From: a bacterium
GTDB taxonomy: Bacteria > Zhuqueibacterota > Zhuqueibacteria > Thermofontimicrobiales > Thermofontimicrobiaceae
Assembly (NCBI GenBank): GCA_011046315.1
Contig: DSAU01000185.1
Coordinates: 1 to 5,853 of the forward strand
Reading direction: 5' to 3'
Length of the DNA stretch: 5,853 nucleotides
In this document: piece after piece, positions 1 through 5,145 of the stretch
Position numbering within the stretch: the first letter of the stretch is position 1
Layout of the letters: the number at the start of each line of letters is the position of its first letter
Notes under the pieces: generated by a model
What the model was told of the DNA's origin: nothing
Seen by the model: the letters and a program-made list of their open reading frames with translations, nothing else
Database searches by the model: none
Program-made: the position numbers and the translations under genes

Positions 1-42
1 CATGATGAATCATGGTGTTAGTTCAAAGAGGCATTGAAACAA

Positions 43-62
43 CACCACAATTTATTGTGGTG
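43..62 (-). terminator. Terminator-like hairpin, minus strand
   Basis: CACCACAA (43-50) and TTGTGGTG (55-62) form a perfect 8-bp stem with a 4-base loop. Read on the minus strand, the stem is followed by TTGTTTC, a weak U-rich tail, and it lies 11 bases after the stop codon of the small minus-strand frame ending at 74. On the plus strand there is no T-tract after the stem, so minus-strand termination is the better reading. The tail is poor for a classical intrinsic terminator, and the hairpin overlaps another at 14-46, so it could equally be some other RNA or DNA structure. Confidence 0.35.
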
Positions 63-73
63 AAATAATCATC

Positions 74-175
74 TCAAAACAGTTCTTTTAACCGCTTCAG
101 CGGTTTATATTCACTCACCCTGTAATCGATTACGTTTATTGTTTTCATTCTTTTTAACATCTCCTCTGGCCCCAT
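74..175 (-). pseudogene. Possible gene remnant or micro-ORF, 33 codons
   Basis: On the minus strand an ATG at 175-173 opens a 33-residue frame ending in TGA at 76-74. The peptide begins MGPEEMLKRM and ends YKPLKRLKELF; its charged, heptad-like spacing resembles the C-terminal helix of a normal protein more than random AT-rich translation. The same frame stays open upstream only to a TAA at 202-200, so any longer ancestor has been cut off or frameshifted. A GAGGAG purine run lies inside the frame, directly before an internal ATG (158-156), which is too close to act as a ribosome-binding site. The terminator-like hairpin at 43-62 follows the stop. I do not recognise the family. It may be a degraded 3' end, a tiny peptide gene, or chance. 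Confidence 0.25.
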
Positions 176-448
176 AGTAATCAGTTGAAAAACATAACCT
201 TATATAAATAATTAACTCCTTAAGCTGACGGCTATGGGATTTAGGAATATGTTTTAAACGACCCTAATCACATCTTTTGGCTTATCCATTAATTTGGGAT
301 GATCGTTAAACTATATTTTCACCCTGAAATACAATTTCACAAATGAATGTCCCGATTTTAACGTCACAACCGTTCCATTGCAAATTATGTCATTGTTTTT
401 TATATAATTAACAACGCAGGAAAATGTCATAATTTGGCTTAAAATCAA

Positions 449-464
449 TGGCATGATTTTTGTA
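449..464 (+). promoter_or_regulatory. Sigma-54-like (-24/-12) promoter upstream of the 528 gene
   Basis: TGGCAT (449-454), five bases, then TTGTA (460-464) matches the sigma-54 consensus TGGCAC-N5-TTGCA at 9 of 11 defined positions. The invariant -24 GG lies 12 bases before the -12 element, as required. The mismatch in the -12 doublet (GT instead of GC) weakens the call. Transcription would begin about 12 bases downstream, giving a leader of roughly 50 bases before the ATG at 528. Upstream, ATGTCAT occurs twice (387-393 and 424-430) and TTGTT/AACAA form an inverted repeat (393-397 and 410-414); these could be activator sites but are too short to be persuasive. I saw no good sigma-70 promoter here. 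Confidence 0.4.
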
Positions 465-527
465 AATTAATTGAAATAAAGTCAAGACGTTTGATCAATT
501 TTTAAACTACTAAACAGGCTTTTTAAC

Positions 528-1076
528 ATGAATGAAGCTTACTATTTCGTAAATCTTCAATTACTTGTCAGGGCAGATTATAATAAAAAAACCAACACTA
601 TCAGTTACCAGACCCATCGCAAAATGTCTTCTGATGAGAAAGTCATGTTAGAGCATTATATTTTGACAACTTTTGCCAGAACCACACAATACTATCAAAC
701 ATCACCATCAACATTATCCTATTTAGGCACCAACATTGAGCTTAAAAAGGACATGAAACTGTTGAAATTGAAAAAAATTTTAAAGGTGATGGCAATTCAT
801 GATAAACAAATCACAGAAAAAGTCAGCGAGCTTATCAGTGATTCCATGAGTAACTATTATTTTGAGCGCATCGGAGATACAATTTTAGAAATGCGAAAAA
901 AAATTGAGACCGATCAGATCGATAAATTATTGGAGATTGAGAGAGCAAAAAGCGATATTGAGGAATTGCTCAAGGCTTATAATAATTATACCGGGAAAGA
1001 AATATCAATCGAAAAGGTAGTTCCGAAAGATTTGATGGAATACTTAAAACATCAGGTCAATTTTAATCAACTATAG
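528..1076 (+). CDS. Hypothetical protein, 182 aa, mostly helical, soluble
   Basis: I do not recognise this protein. It has no signal peptide and no membrane segment, so it is probably cytoplasmic. Residues 1-30 could form beta strands (YYFVNLQLLVRADY). Residues 35-100 are helix-prone and rich in Lys, Leu and Ile. Residues 113-151 have the charged i/i+3/i+4 pattern of an amphipathic helix or short coiled coil (for example DKLLEIERAKSDIEELLKAY), which suggests oligomerisation or partner binding. No catalytic or metal-binding motif is evident. The ATG is preceded by AGG at 516-518, nine bases away: a weak but acceptable ribosome-binding site. The next gene starts 54 bases after the stop on the same strand with no obvious terminator between, so the two may be co-transcribed, possibly from the sigma-54-like site at 449. 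Real gene status is likely from length and composition; function unknown. Confidence 0.75.
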   Translation: MNEAYYFVNLQLLVRADYNKKTNTISYQTHRKMSSDEKVMLEHYILTTFARTTQYYQTSPSTLSYLGTNIELKKDMKLLKLKKILKVMAIHDKQITEKVSELISDSMSNYYFERIGDTILEMRKKIETDQIDKLLEIERAKSDIEELLKAYNNYTGKEISIEKVVPKDLMEYLKHQVNFNQL

Positions 1077-1116
1077 ATTAACAACTAAAAGATTCGGTTC
1101 GTGCGGGGGGACGAAT

Positions 1117-1122
1117 AGGAGG
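1117..1122 (+). promoter_or_regulatory. Strong Shine-Dalgarno AGGAGG fixing the start of the barrel-TPR gene
   Basis: AGGAGG lies 8 bases before the ATG at 1131. A competing ATG at 1126 is followed by CAA TGA and cannot start the gene. Just upstream, TTCGT (1098-1102) and ACGAA (1111-1115) can pair around a G-rich loop, giving a small hairpin that could modulate access to the site; this part is only suggestive. Confidence 0.8.
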
Positions 1123-1130
1123 ATTATGCA

Positions 1131-2471
1131 ATGAAAAAAATATCATCTTTGGTCGTCATCCTGATACTGAGCGGGCTTCTCATCTCGGAATTAAATGCAC
1201 AATTTCTTTCTGCCGGCAGGAGAGGTTTTGGTTTGAATATCGGTTCGCAGATTATGAATGGTGACGCTGGATATGTCGGATTTGCCGGCGGTGTTGAAGG
1301 GTACGCCAAATATGTACTCAGCCCCAGCTATTTTGCGATTGGATCGTTTGGTTATGGTGAATTAAGTGACGGGGTATTAATTTCCGGGCCTGCATCCTAT
1401 TCAACCGACATACTGCACCTCGATCTCAAAGGAGGTATCAACCTGTTGACCGAGGGCAGGATTATTCCTCATACTTACGCCGGATTGGGTGCGATTTGGT
1501 GGAGATTGGATGAGGGATGGCGAAACAGAACCGGATTGAGTGGACATTATTTCGGCGGCTATTTTGACTTTTCCTATTTCTTTGGCGGCGGTATCGAATA
1601 TAAACTAAACCCCAACATTTCGTTTACCACCAATGTGGATTACCGGTTCACCATGACCGACGATATTGACCCCACCTACAGAACCAGCAAAAACGACGGC
1701 TTTATAAACATCAAAAGCGGTCTCACATTTTATATGGAACCGAGCCGCTTTGGCAGCGGACGGAAAATCGATGTGGCGGAAAAAACCCCATTCGATGAAC
1801 TGGACATGTCCGAATTGAGCGGCATCGGAGAAGCCGGAGACGCCGCGTCGGAAGATGAGTTGAATGCGTTGATAGAGGGCATCGATCAGTACAAGGCTCA
1901 ATCTTCCAGCGATATGGCAATGGATCAATATATCCAATTAAAATCCCGGGTGGATGAGCTTAATGATGCGATCGGAACAAAAGAGCTTGAAATTGAGGAA
2001 TTAAAATCTCAGCTCCAATATCGAAAAGAAAGAATCGGTGAATTGGAATCCAACCTGCAAACTCGCGGTGGAGCCCTGGCTGCCTCGCTGAACGTTGACA
2101 TCTCGGATTTTACTGCCAGCTATGAGCAGGCGCTGCAGCAATTTTACACAAGAGAATTTGACGCTGCAATCTATTTGTTCAACGTCCTGCTGGAAGCTAA
2201 TCCGGCGCACAAATTGGCAAGCAACTGTCAATACTGGATCGGAGAGAGCTATTTTGGGAAACGAGATTACCACAATGCAATTTCCGCTTTCGAAAAAGTC
2301 ATGGCTTATGAAAAATCCCACAAAAAGGACGACGCATTGTTGATGATGGGACGTAGTTATATCCAATTGGGTGACAATCAATTGGCAGCGAAAATGTTTA
2401 ATGAATTAATGACCTCATACCCCAACAGCGAATATTATGATAAAGCCCAGAGATATGCCAGCAATATTTAG
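1131..2471 (+). CDS. Exported outer-membrane beta-barrel protein with coiled coil and C-terminal CpoB/YbgF-like TPR domain
   Basis: Residues 1-23 form a Sec signal peptide: MKK, a hydrophobic core, then cleavage probably after LNA before Gln24. There is no lipobox Cys. Residues about 30-203 alternate Gly/aromatic-rich strands (GFGLNIGSQ, YAGLGAIWW, YFDFSYFFGGGIEY, INIKSGLTFYM), typical of a small outer-membrane barrel. Residues 204-260 are an acidic, Ser/Glu/Asp-rich linker. Residues 262-311 form a coiled coil (VDELNDAIGTKELEIEELKS). Residues 327-446 hold three TPR-like repeats; NCQYWIGESYF, DALLMMGRSYIQLGD and the final SYPNSEYYDKA are close to the CpoB/YbgF pattern of Tol-Pal systems. Inference: the barrel anchors the protein in the outer membrane and the coiled coil plus TPR reach into the periplasm to bind a partner, perhaps in envelope organisation. 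CpoB itself has no barrel, so the family name fits only the C-terminal part. A terminator follows. Confidence 0.85.
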   Translation: MKKISSLVVILILSGLLISELNAQFLSAGRRGFGLNIGSQIMNGDAGYVGFAGGVEGYAKYVLSPSYFAIGSFGYGELSDGVLISGPASYSTDILHLDLKGGINLLTEGRIIPHTYAGLGAIWWRLDEGWRNRTGLSGHYFGGYFDFSYFFGGGIEYKLNPNISFTTNVDYRFTMTDDIDPTYRTSKNDGFINIKSGLTFYMEPSRFGSGRKIDVAEKTPFDELDMSELSGIGEAGDAASEDELNALIEGIDQYKAQSSSDMAMDQYIQLKSRVDELNDAIGTKELEIEELKSQLQYRKERIGELESNLQTRGGALAASLNVDISDFTASYEQALQQFYTREFDAAIYLFNVLLEANPAHKLASNCQYWIGESYFGKRDYHNAISAFEKVMAYEKSHKKDDALLMMGRSYIQLGDNQLAAKMFNELMTSYPNSEYYDKAQRYASNI

Positions 2472-2503
2472 CGTTCATTAAAATGCCCGTATTACCTTAA
2501 TAC

Positions 2504-2546
2504 AAAAAAAAGTGGACGGATCCCCCCTTACCGTTCACTTTTTTTT
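2504..2546 (+). terminator. Rho-independent terminator, probably bidirectional
   Basis: AAAAAAAAGTGGACGG (2504-2519) pairs with CCGTTCACTTTTTTTT (2531-2546) over 16 positions with one G-T wobble, around an 11-base C-rich loop. The core GC stem is followed by eight T residues (2539-2546). It begins 33 bases after the stop of the barrel-TPR gene and ends that unit. The A-run on the left makes it terminator-like on the minus strand as well, though no minus-strand gene is visible to its right. Confidence 0.92.
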
Positions 2547-2606
2547 ATGCAATTTAATCAATCCCGATCTCGACAAAATTACATTTACTCCCGATAAACA
2601 ATTTAA

Positions 2607-2636
2607 TTCAGTGTAATTCAGTGTTTTTCAGTGTTT
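2607..2636 (+). repeat. Three tandem 10-bp repeats TTCAGTGTWW
   Basis: TTCAGTGTAA, TTCAGTGTTT and TTCAGTGTTT follow one another with an exact 10-base period, close to one helical turn, so the same face of the DNA is presented three times. This could be a cooperative protein-binding site or a small slippage-generated repeat. It lies about 60 bases after the terminator and about 430 bases before hsdM, with no gene obviously depending on it. Confidence 0.7.
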
Positions 2637-2821
2637 AAAAAAAAGCCGACCAAACAACTGTAGAACCGGGACTGATTTGTTTTTACACAACAACAGAAAT
2701 GAAAAATATGGCTCTCAAAAAATTATTTTTCCAATTCAGCAATTTTTTCTAACACCATTTTTATCACTTGACTTTTCCAATATAATCCATTATATTTTTT
2801 GCTACAAATCATTGGTTCAAA

Positions 2822-2867
2822 TTTATCACCGATCAGAGGGTATTATGGCTGGTCGTTATGTGATAAA
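2822..2867. repeat. Long imperfect inverted repeat, 15 paired positions
   Basis: TTTATCAC (2822-2829) pairs with GTGATAAA (2860-2867), and CGATCAG (2830-2836) pairs with CTGGTCG (2849-2855) with one T-G wobble. A 4-base bulge TTAT (2856-2859) sits on the right arm and the loop is 12 bases. There is no T-tract after it, so it is not an intrinsic terminator. It could be a structured RNA, a dimeric regulator site or a recombination site. Confidence 0.6.
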
Positions 2868-2912
2868 CTCTTCAGTTTTCTAATTCAAGATTGTTAGATC
2901 AGGAACTGTTTA

Positions 2913-2944
2913 ATTTTGTTATACGACAAAATAGGCTGTATATA
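2913..2944 (+). promoter_or_regulatory. Candidate hsdM promoter overlapping an inverted repeat
   Basis: TTGTTA (2916-2921) and TATATA (2939-2944) are separated by 17 bases, a reasonable sigma-70-type pair. The -35 lies within an inverted repeat ATTTTGT-N6-ACAAAAT (2913-2932), a geometry typical of an operator that would block the promoter. The start of hsdM lies about 120 bases downstream, leaving a fairly long AT-rich leader. R-M operons are often controlled this way, but no controller gene is visible here. If the host is a true Bacteroidota member, its sigma factor prefers other motifs and this call weakens. Confidence 0.35.
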
Positions 2945-3068
2945 GTATCATTAGGTTGCGCCTACCAATAAAATATGTGCACTCGGTTTATATGTTTTGT
3001 AATTTTGAATTTGTTGTTAAGAATCGTGAACTTTAACAATTAGAAATTTTTTAATTAATGGAAAATTT

Positions 3069-5138
3069 ATGAACAACTTCAGAGAAAAAGCGAACTTCAT
3101 CTGGTCAATTGCTGACTTACTTCGCGGGCATTATAAACAAGCAGATTACGGAAAAGTTATCCTGCCGTTTACTGTTCTACGACGGCTGGATATGGTTCTT
3201 GAACCAACTAAAAAGCAAGTGCTGGCAGCTTATCAAAAACACAAGGATAAAAAACCGGAAGTACTTGAACCGATTCTAAATGGTATTTCCAGGGTTAAAT
3301 TCCATAACCGAAGCAAATTCGATTTTGCTGAGCTGGCGAAAGACCATAATAATATTGCTGCCAATCTTCGCAACTATATCAACGGCTTTTCTATCAGCGC
3401 ACGTGAAATTATTGATTATTTCAGCTTTGAAGATCAAATTAAAAAGCTTGACGAATATGATTTGCTTTATCTTATCGTTAAACATTTTGCTGATGCCAGA
3501 GACAAGTTCAAAGTTTCCGAACCGATGGAAATGGGCTACATTTTTGAAGAACTTATCCGCAAGTTTGCAGAGATTTCCAATGAAACCGCAGGAGAGCATT
3601 TTACCCCACGCGAAGTGATTCGTCTCATGGTTAATATCCTTTTTGCCAACGACAAAGATATTTTGAGAAAAGAAGGCATCGTAAAAACCCTTTATGATCC
3701 GGCTTGCGGAACCGGCGGCATGCTTTCGGTCGCTGATGAATATCTGCACGAGCTAAATTCAAGCGCAAGACTGGAGCTGTTCGGCCAGGAGCTAAACCCG
3801 GAATCGTATGCCATCTGTAAATCCGATATGCTGATCAAAGGGCAGAATCCGGCAAACATCAAATTCGGCAACAGCTTCAGCCAGGACGGACTTGAAGGTG
3901 AAACATTTGACTACATGTTGAGTAATCCACCATTTGGAGTTGACTGGAAAAAAGCGCAAAAGTTCATTAAAGACGAACATGATAACAAAGGTTTTGCCGG
4001 CCGATTTGGCGCGGGACTGCCTTCAATCAGTGATGGTTCTTTGCTTTTTCTGCAACACATGATCAGTAAGATGAAACACAACGGAAAAAACGGCAGCCGT
4101 ATTGCCATTGTATTTAACGGCTCGCCGTTGTTTAGCGGCGGCGCTGGCAGCGGGCCCAGTGAAATACGAAAATGGATTATCGAAAACGATTTGCTCGAAG
4201 CAATTATCGCAATTCCCGATCAACTATTCTATAATACCGGTATCGCTACTTACATTTGGATTGTTACCAACAGAAAAGAAACTAATCGAAAAGGTAAAGT
4301 ACAGCTTATTAATGCAAGCGGCAATGATTGGGAAAACGGCGATAAAGACAATCCGTTTTATGTTAAAATGATGCGCAGCCTCGGAAACAAAAGAAAAGAA
4401 ATCGGCGATGCCAAGAACGGCAAACCCGATCAGATTAAAACTATAACAGAAATTTATGAGGCTTTTGAAGAAGGCGAATATTGTAAAATTTTTGATAACG
4501 AAGATTTTGGATATACACGCATTACCGTTGACAGACCAAAACGCAGCGAAGCAGGTGAAATCGAATTGGACAAAAAAGGAAATCCGCTTCCCGACTCTGA
4601 TTTGCGGGATTATGAAAATGTGCCCTTGAAAGAAAATGTCGAAGAATATTTCAGGCGCGAAGTTCTTACCCACTTGCCCGACCTGCCTGCGCCGCGCCCT
4701 TCCCCCGGACAATTTTGCGTTTATGTTTTGAAATGTGCTGATGAATCCTTTTATATCGGTCAAACAGGAAATTTTCCACTACGACTTCAACAACACGAAA
4801 AAGGTGAGGTTAGTTGGACTGCACCAAGATTACCCGTGGAGGTAATTCATTGGGAAGTATTCGATTCAAGAAACGAAGCTGTAAAACGTGAAAACGATTT
4901 GAAAACTGGTTTTGGCAGGAAATGGTTAAAAAGAGAGTATTCTAAGAATTCGCTATCTGCTGCGGCGCGGCAGGCAGGTGCATGGATTGACCACAACAAA
5001 ACCAAAACCGGTTATGAAATAAATTTTACCAAGTATTTTTATAAGTACAAACCGCTCCGCAGCCTTGAAGAAATACGCAAAGATATTTTGGCACTTGAAA
5101 AAGAAACAGGCGGAATGATTGAACAAATTTTAAGGTAA
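3069..5138 (+). CDS. hsdM: Type I restriction-modification N6-adenine methyltransferase subunit (HsdM) interrupted in frame by a GIY-YIG nuclease domain
   Basis: HsdM transfers a methyl group from S-adenosylmethionine to adenine N6 and works with HsdS (specificity) and HsdR (restriction). Residues 1-140 are the helical N-terminal domain, opening with MNNFREKANFIWSIADLLRG, which is typical of the family. The family segment GEHFTPREV is at 175-183, SAM-binding motif I (DPACGTGGM) at 210-218, and catalytic motif IV (NPPFG) at 286-290. All look intact. The usual C-terminal run ending in FRREVLTHLPD stops at residue 538, and its continuation AWIDHNKTKTGYEINFTKYF resumes at 638. Between them is a foreign GIY-YIG domain of 99 codons. 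Without it the protein would be 590 aa, reasonable for this HsdM type. The start at 3069 is set by homology; the ATG at 3058 runs into a stop after four codons. The ribosome-binding site is weak (GGAA at 3060-3063). Whether methylation survives the insertion cannot be told from sequence. Confidence 0.93.
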   Translation: MNNFREKANFIWSIADLLRGHYKQADYGKVILPFTVLRRLDMVLEPTKKQVLAAYQKHKDKKPEVLEPILNGISRVKFHNRSKFDFAELAKDHNNIAANLRNYINGFSISAREIIDYFSFEDQIKKLDEYDLLYLIVKHFADARDKFKVSEPMEMGYIFEELIRKFAEISNETAGEHFTPREVIRLMVNILFANDKDILRKEGIVKTLYDPACGTGGMLSVADEYLHELNSSARLELFGQELNPESYAICKSDMLIKGQNPANIKFGNSFSQDGLEGETFDYMLSNPPFGVDWKKAQKFIKDEHDNKGFAGRFGAGLPSISDGSLLFLQHMISKMKHNGKNGSRIAIVFNGSPLFSGGAGSGPSEIRKWIIENDLLEAIIAIPDQLFYNTGIATYIWIVTNRKETNRKGKVQLINASGNDWENGDKDNPFYVKMMRSLGNKRKEIGDAKNGKPDQIKTITEIYEAFEEGEYCKIFDNEDFGYTRITVDRPKRSEAGEIELDKKGNPLPDSDLRDYENVPLKENVEEYFRREVLTHLPDLPAPRPSPGQFCVYVLKCADESFYIGQTGNFPLRLQQHEKGEVSWTAPRLPVEVIHWEVFDSRNEAVKRENDLKTGFGRKWLKREYSKNSLSAAARQAGAWIDHNKTKTGYEINFTKYFYKYKPLRSLEEIRKDILALEKETGGMIEQILR
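4681..4698 (+). repeat. Left terminal inverted repeat of the GIY-YIG element
   Basis: ACCTGCCTGCGCCGCGCC matches the reverse complement of the right arm (4964-4979). Ten outer bases are perfect, and 16 of 16 match when a 2-base GC insertion in this arm is allowed. It is almost entirely G and C in an otherwise AT-rich gene and encodes Leu-Pro-Ala-Pro-Arg-Pro at the entry to the nuclease domain. The outermost A (4681) is probably host DNA that happens to extend the pairing. Confidence 0.82.
4682..4978 (+). mobile_element. In-frame GIY-YIG nuclease element inserted in hsdM (297 bp, palindromic ends)
   Basis: This 99-codon segment is absent from ordinary HsdM. The first signature is Val-Tyr-Val (residues 551-553), the second Tyr-Ile-Gly (562-564). 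The catalytic Arg is Arg572, followed by His576 in RLQQH. The likely metal-binding Glu is Glu608 in KREND, followed by LKTGFGRKWLKRE. The active site therefore looks complete. It resembles the small UvrC-N-like (URI) stand-alone nucleases rather than UvrC itself. The ends are Pro/Ala-rich (LPAPRPSPG and SAAARQAG) and are encoded by GC-rich inverted repeats. Cutting at 4682 and 4978 rejoins CCCGA to TGCATGG, giving Pro-Asp-Ala-Trp in frame. There is no stop codon and no in-frame ATG, so it is made only as part of HsdM. No target-site duplication is seen. Mobility is inferred, not shown; a fixed domain fusion is the alternative. Confidence 0.8.
4964..4979 (-). repeat. Right terminal inverted repeat of the GIY-YIG element
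   Basis: GGCGCGGCAGGCAGGT is the inverted partner of 4681-4698. It encodes the Ala-Ala-Arg-Gln-Ala-Gly tail of the inserted domain just before HsdM resumes with Ala-Trp-Ile-Asp. The final T (4979) is needed to rebuild the host Asp codon (GA+T) after removal of the element, so the element proper probably ends at 4978. Confidence 0.82.
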
Positions 5139-5145
5139 TATAGTT

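Larger units (their letters stand above)
1..527. other. Leading intergenic region with hairpins and no full-length gene
   Basis: No long reading frame is present. Visible structure: a short palindrome at 1-14 (arms CATGAT/ATCATG); an imperfect hairpin at 14-46 (GGTGTT pairs with AACACC, then GTT/AAC and CAA/TTG with single-base bulges); a perfect 8-bp hairpin at 43-62; a perfect 12-bp palindrome GTAATCGATTAC at 122-133; and a 6-7 bp hairpin at 90-105 (AACCGC/GCGGTT). The hairpins at 14-46 and 43-62 share bases 43-46, so they are mutually exclusive in one RNA. From about 180 to 527 the DNA becomes very AT-rich and looks like promoter DNA for the gene at 528; the best promoter candidate is listed separately. 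A small minus-strand frame is also listed separately. Confidence 0.6.
2547..3068. other. AT-rich intergenic spacer before the R-M operon
   Basis: About 520 bases without a convincing gene. It contains three TTCAGTGT repeats (2607-2636), a long imperfect inverted repeat (2822-2867), and a candidate promoter overlapping an inverted repeat just before the hsdM leader. A 68-codon frame at 2677-2883 has no credible ribosome-binding site or domain and is judged spurious. The spacer separates a terminated resident-looking gene from a defence operon, so it is a plausible boundary of an acquired segment, but no integrase, tRNA or direct att repeats are visible. Confidence 0.6.

Noticed and set aside
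90..105. AACCGC/GCGGTT hairpin as a terminator
   Set aside because: Short stem, no continuous T-tract on the plus strand, and no plus-strand gene before it; its sequence also falls within the small minus-strand frame.
311..454. 47-codon minus-strand frame upstream of the 182-aa gene
   Set aside because: No clear Shine-Dalgarno, no recognisable domain, and it covers AT-rich promoter DNA including part of the sigma-54-like site. Most likely chance.
2001..2381. 126-codon minus-strand frame inside the barrel-TPR gene
   Set aside because: Antisense to the clear coiled coil and TPR repeats; no start signal.
2812..2830. tRNA T-arm-like sequence GGTTCAAAT
   Set aside because: No matching acceptor, D or anticodon arms can be assembled around it; the resemblance is limited to a few bases.
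2677..2883. 68-codon plus-strand frame in the spacer
   Set aside because: No ribosome-binding site, Phe/Ile-rich composition typical of AT-rich non-coding DNA, no domain, and it overlaps the long inverted repeat.
4224..4763. 179-codon minus-strand frame inside hsdM
   Set aside because: It is antisense to well-conserved HsdM motifs and to the GIY-YIG junction; the protein is Phe/Ile-rich as expected for a shadow frame.
4682..4978. Intein in HsdM
   Set aside because: No Cys/Ser at the insert start, no His-Asn at its end, no Cys/Ser/Thr at +1 (Ala follows), and no room for Hint blocks.
4682..4978. Group I intron with a GIY-YIG reading frame
   Set aside because: The insert is fully open in the host frame and almost all of its 297 bases code for the nuclease, leaving little room for a ribozyme core; the base before the left border is A rather than the usual U. 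Not excluded by experiment, but nothing supports it.
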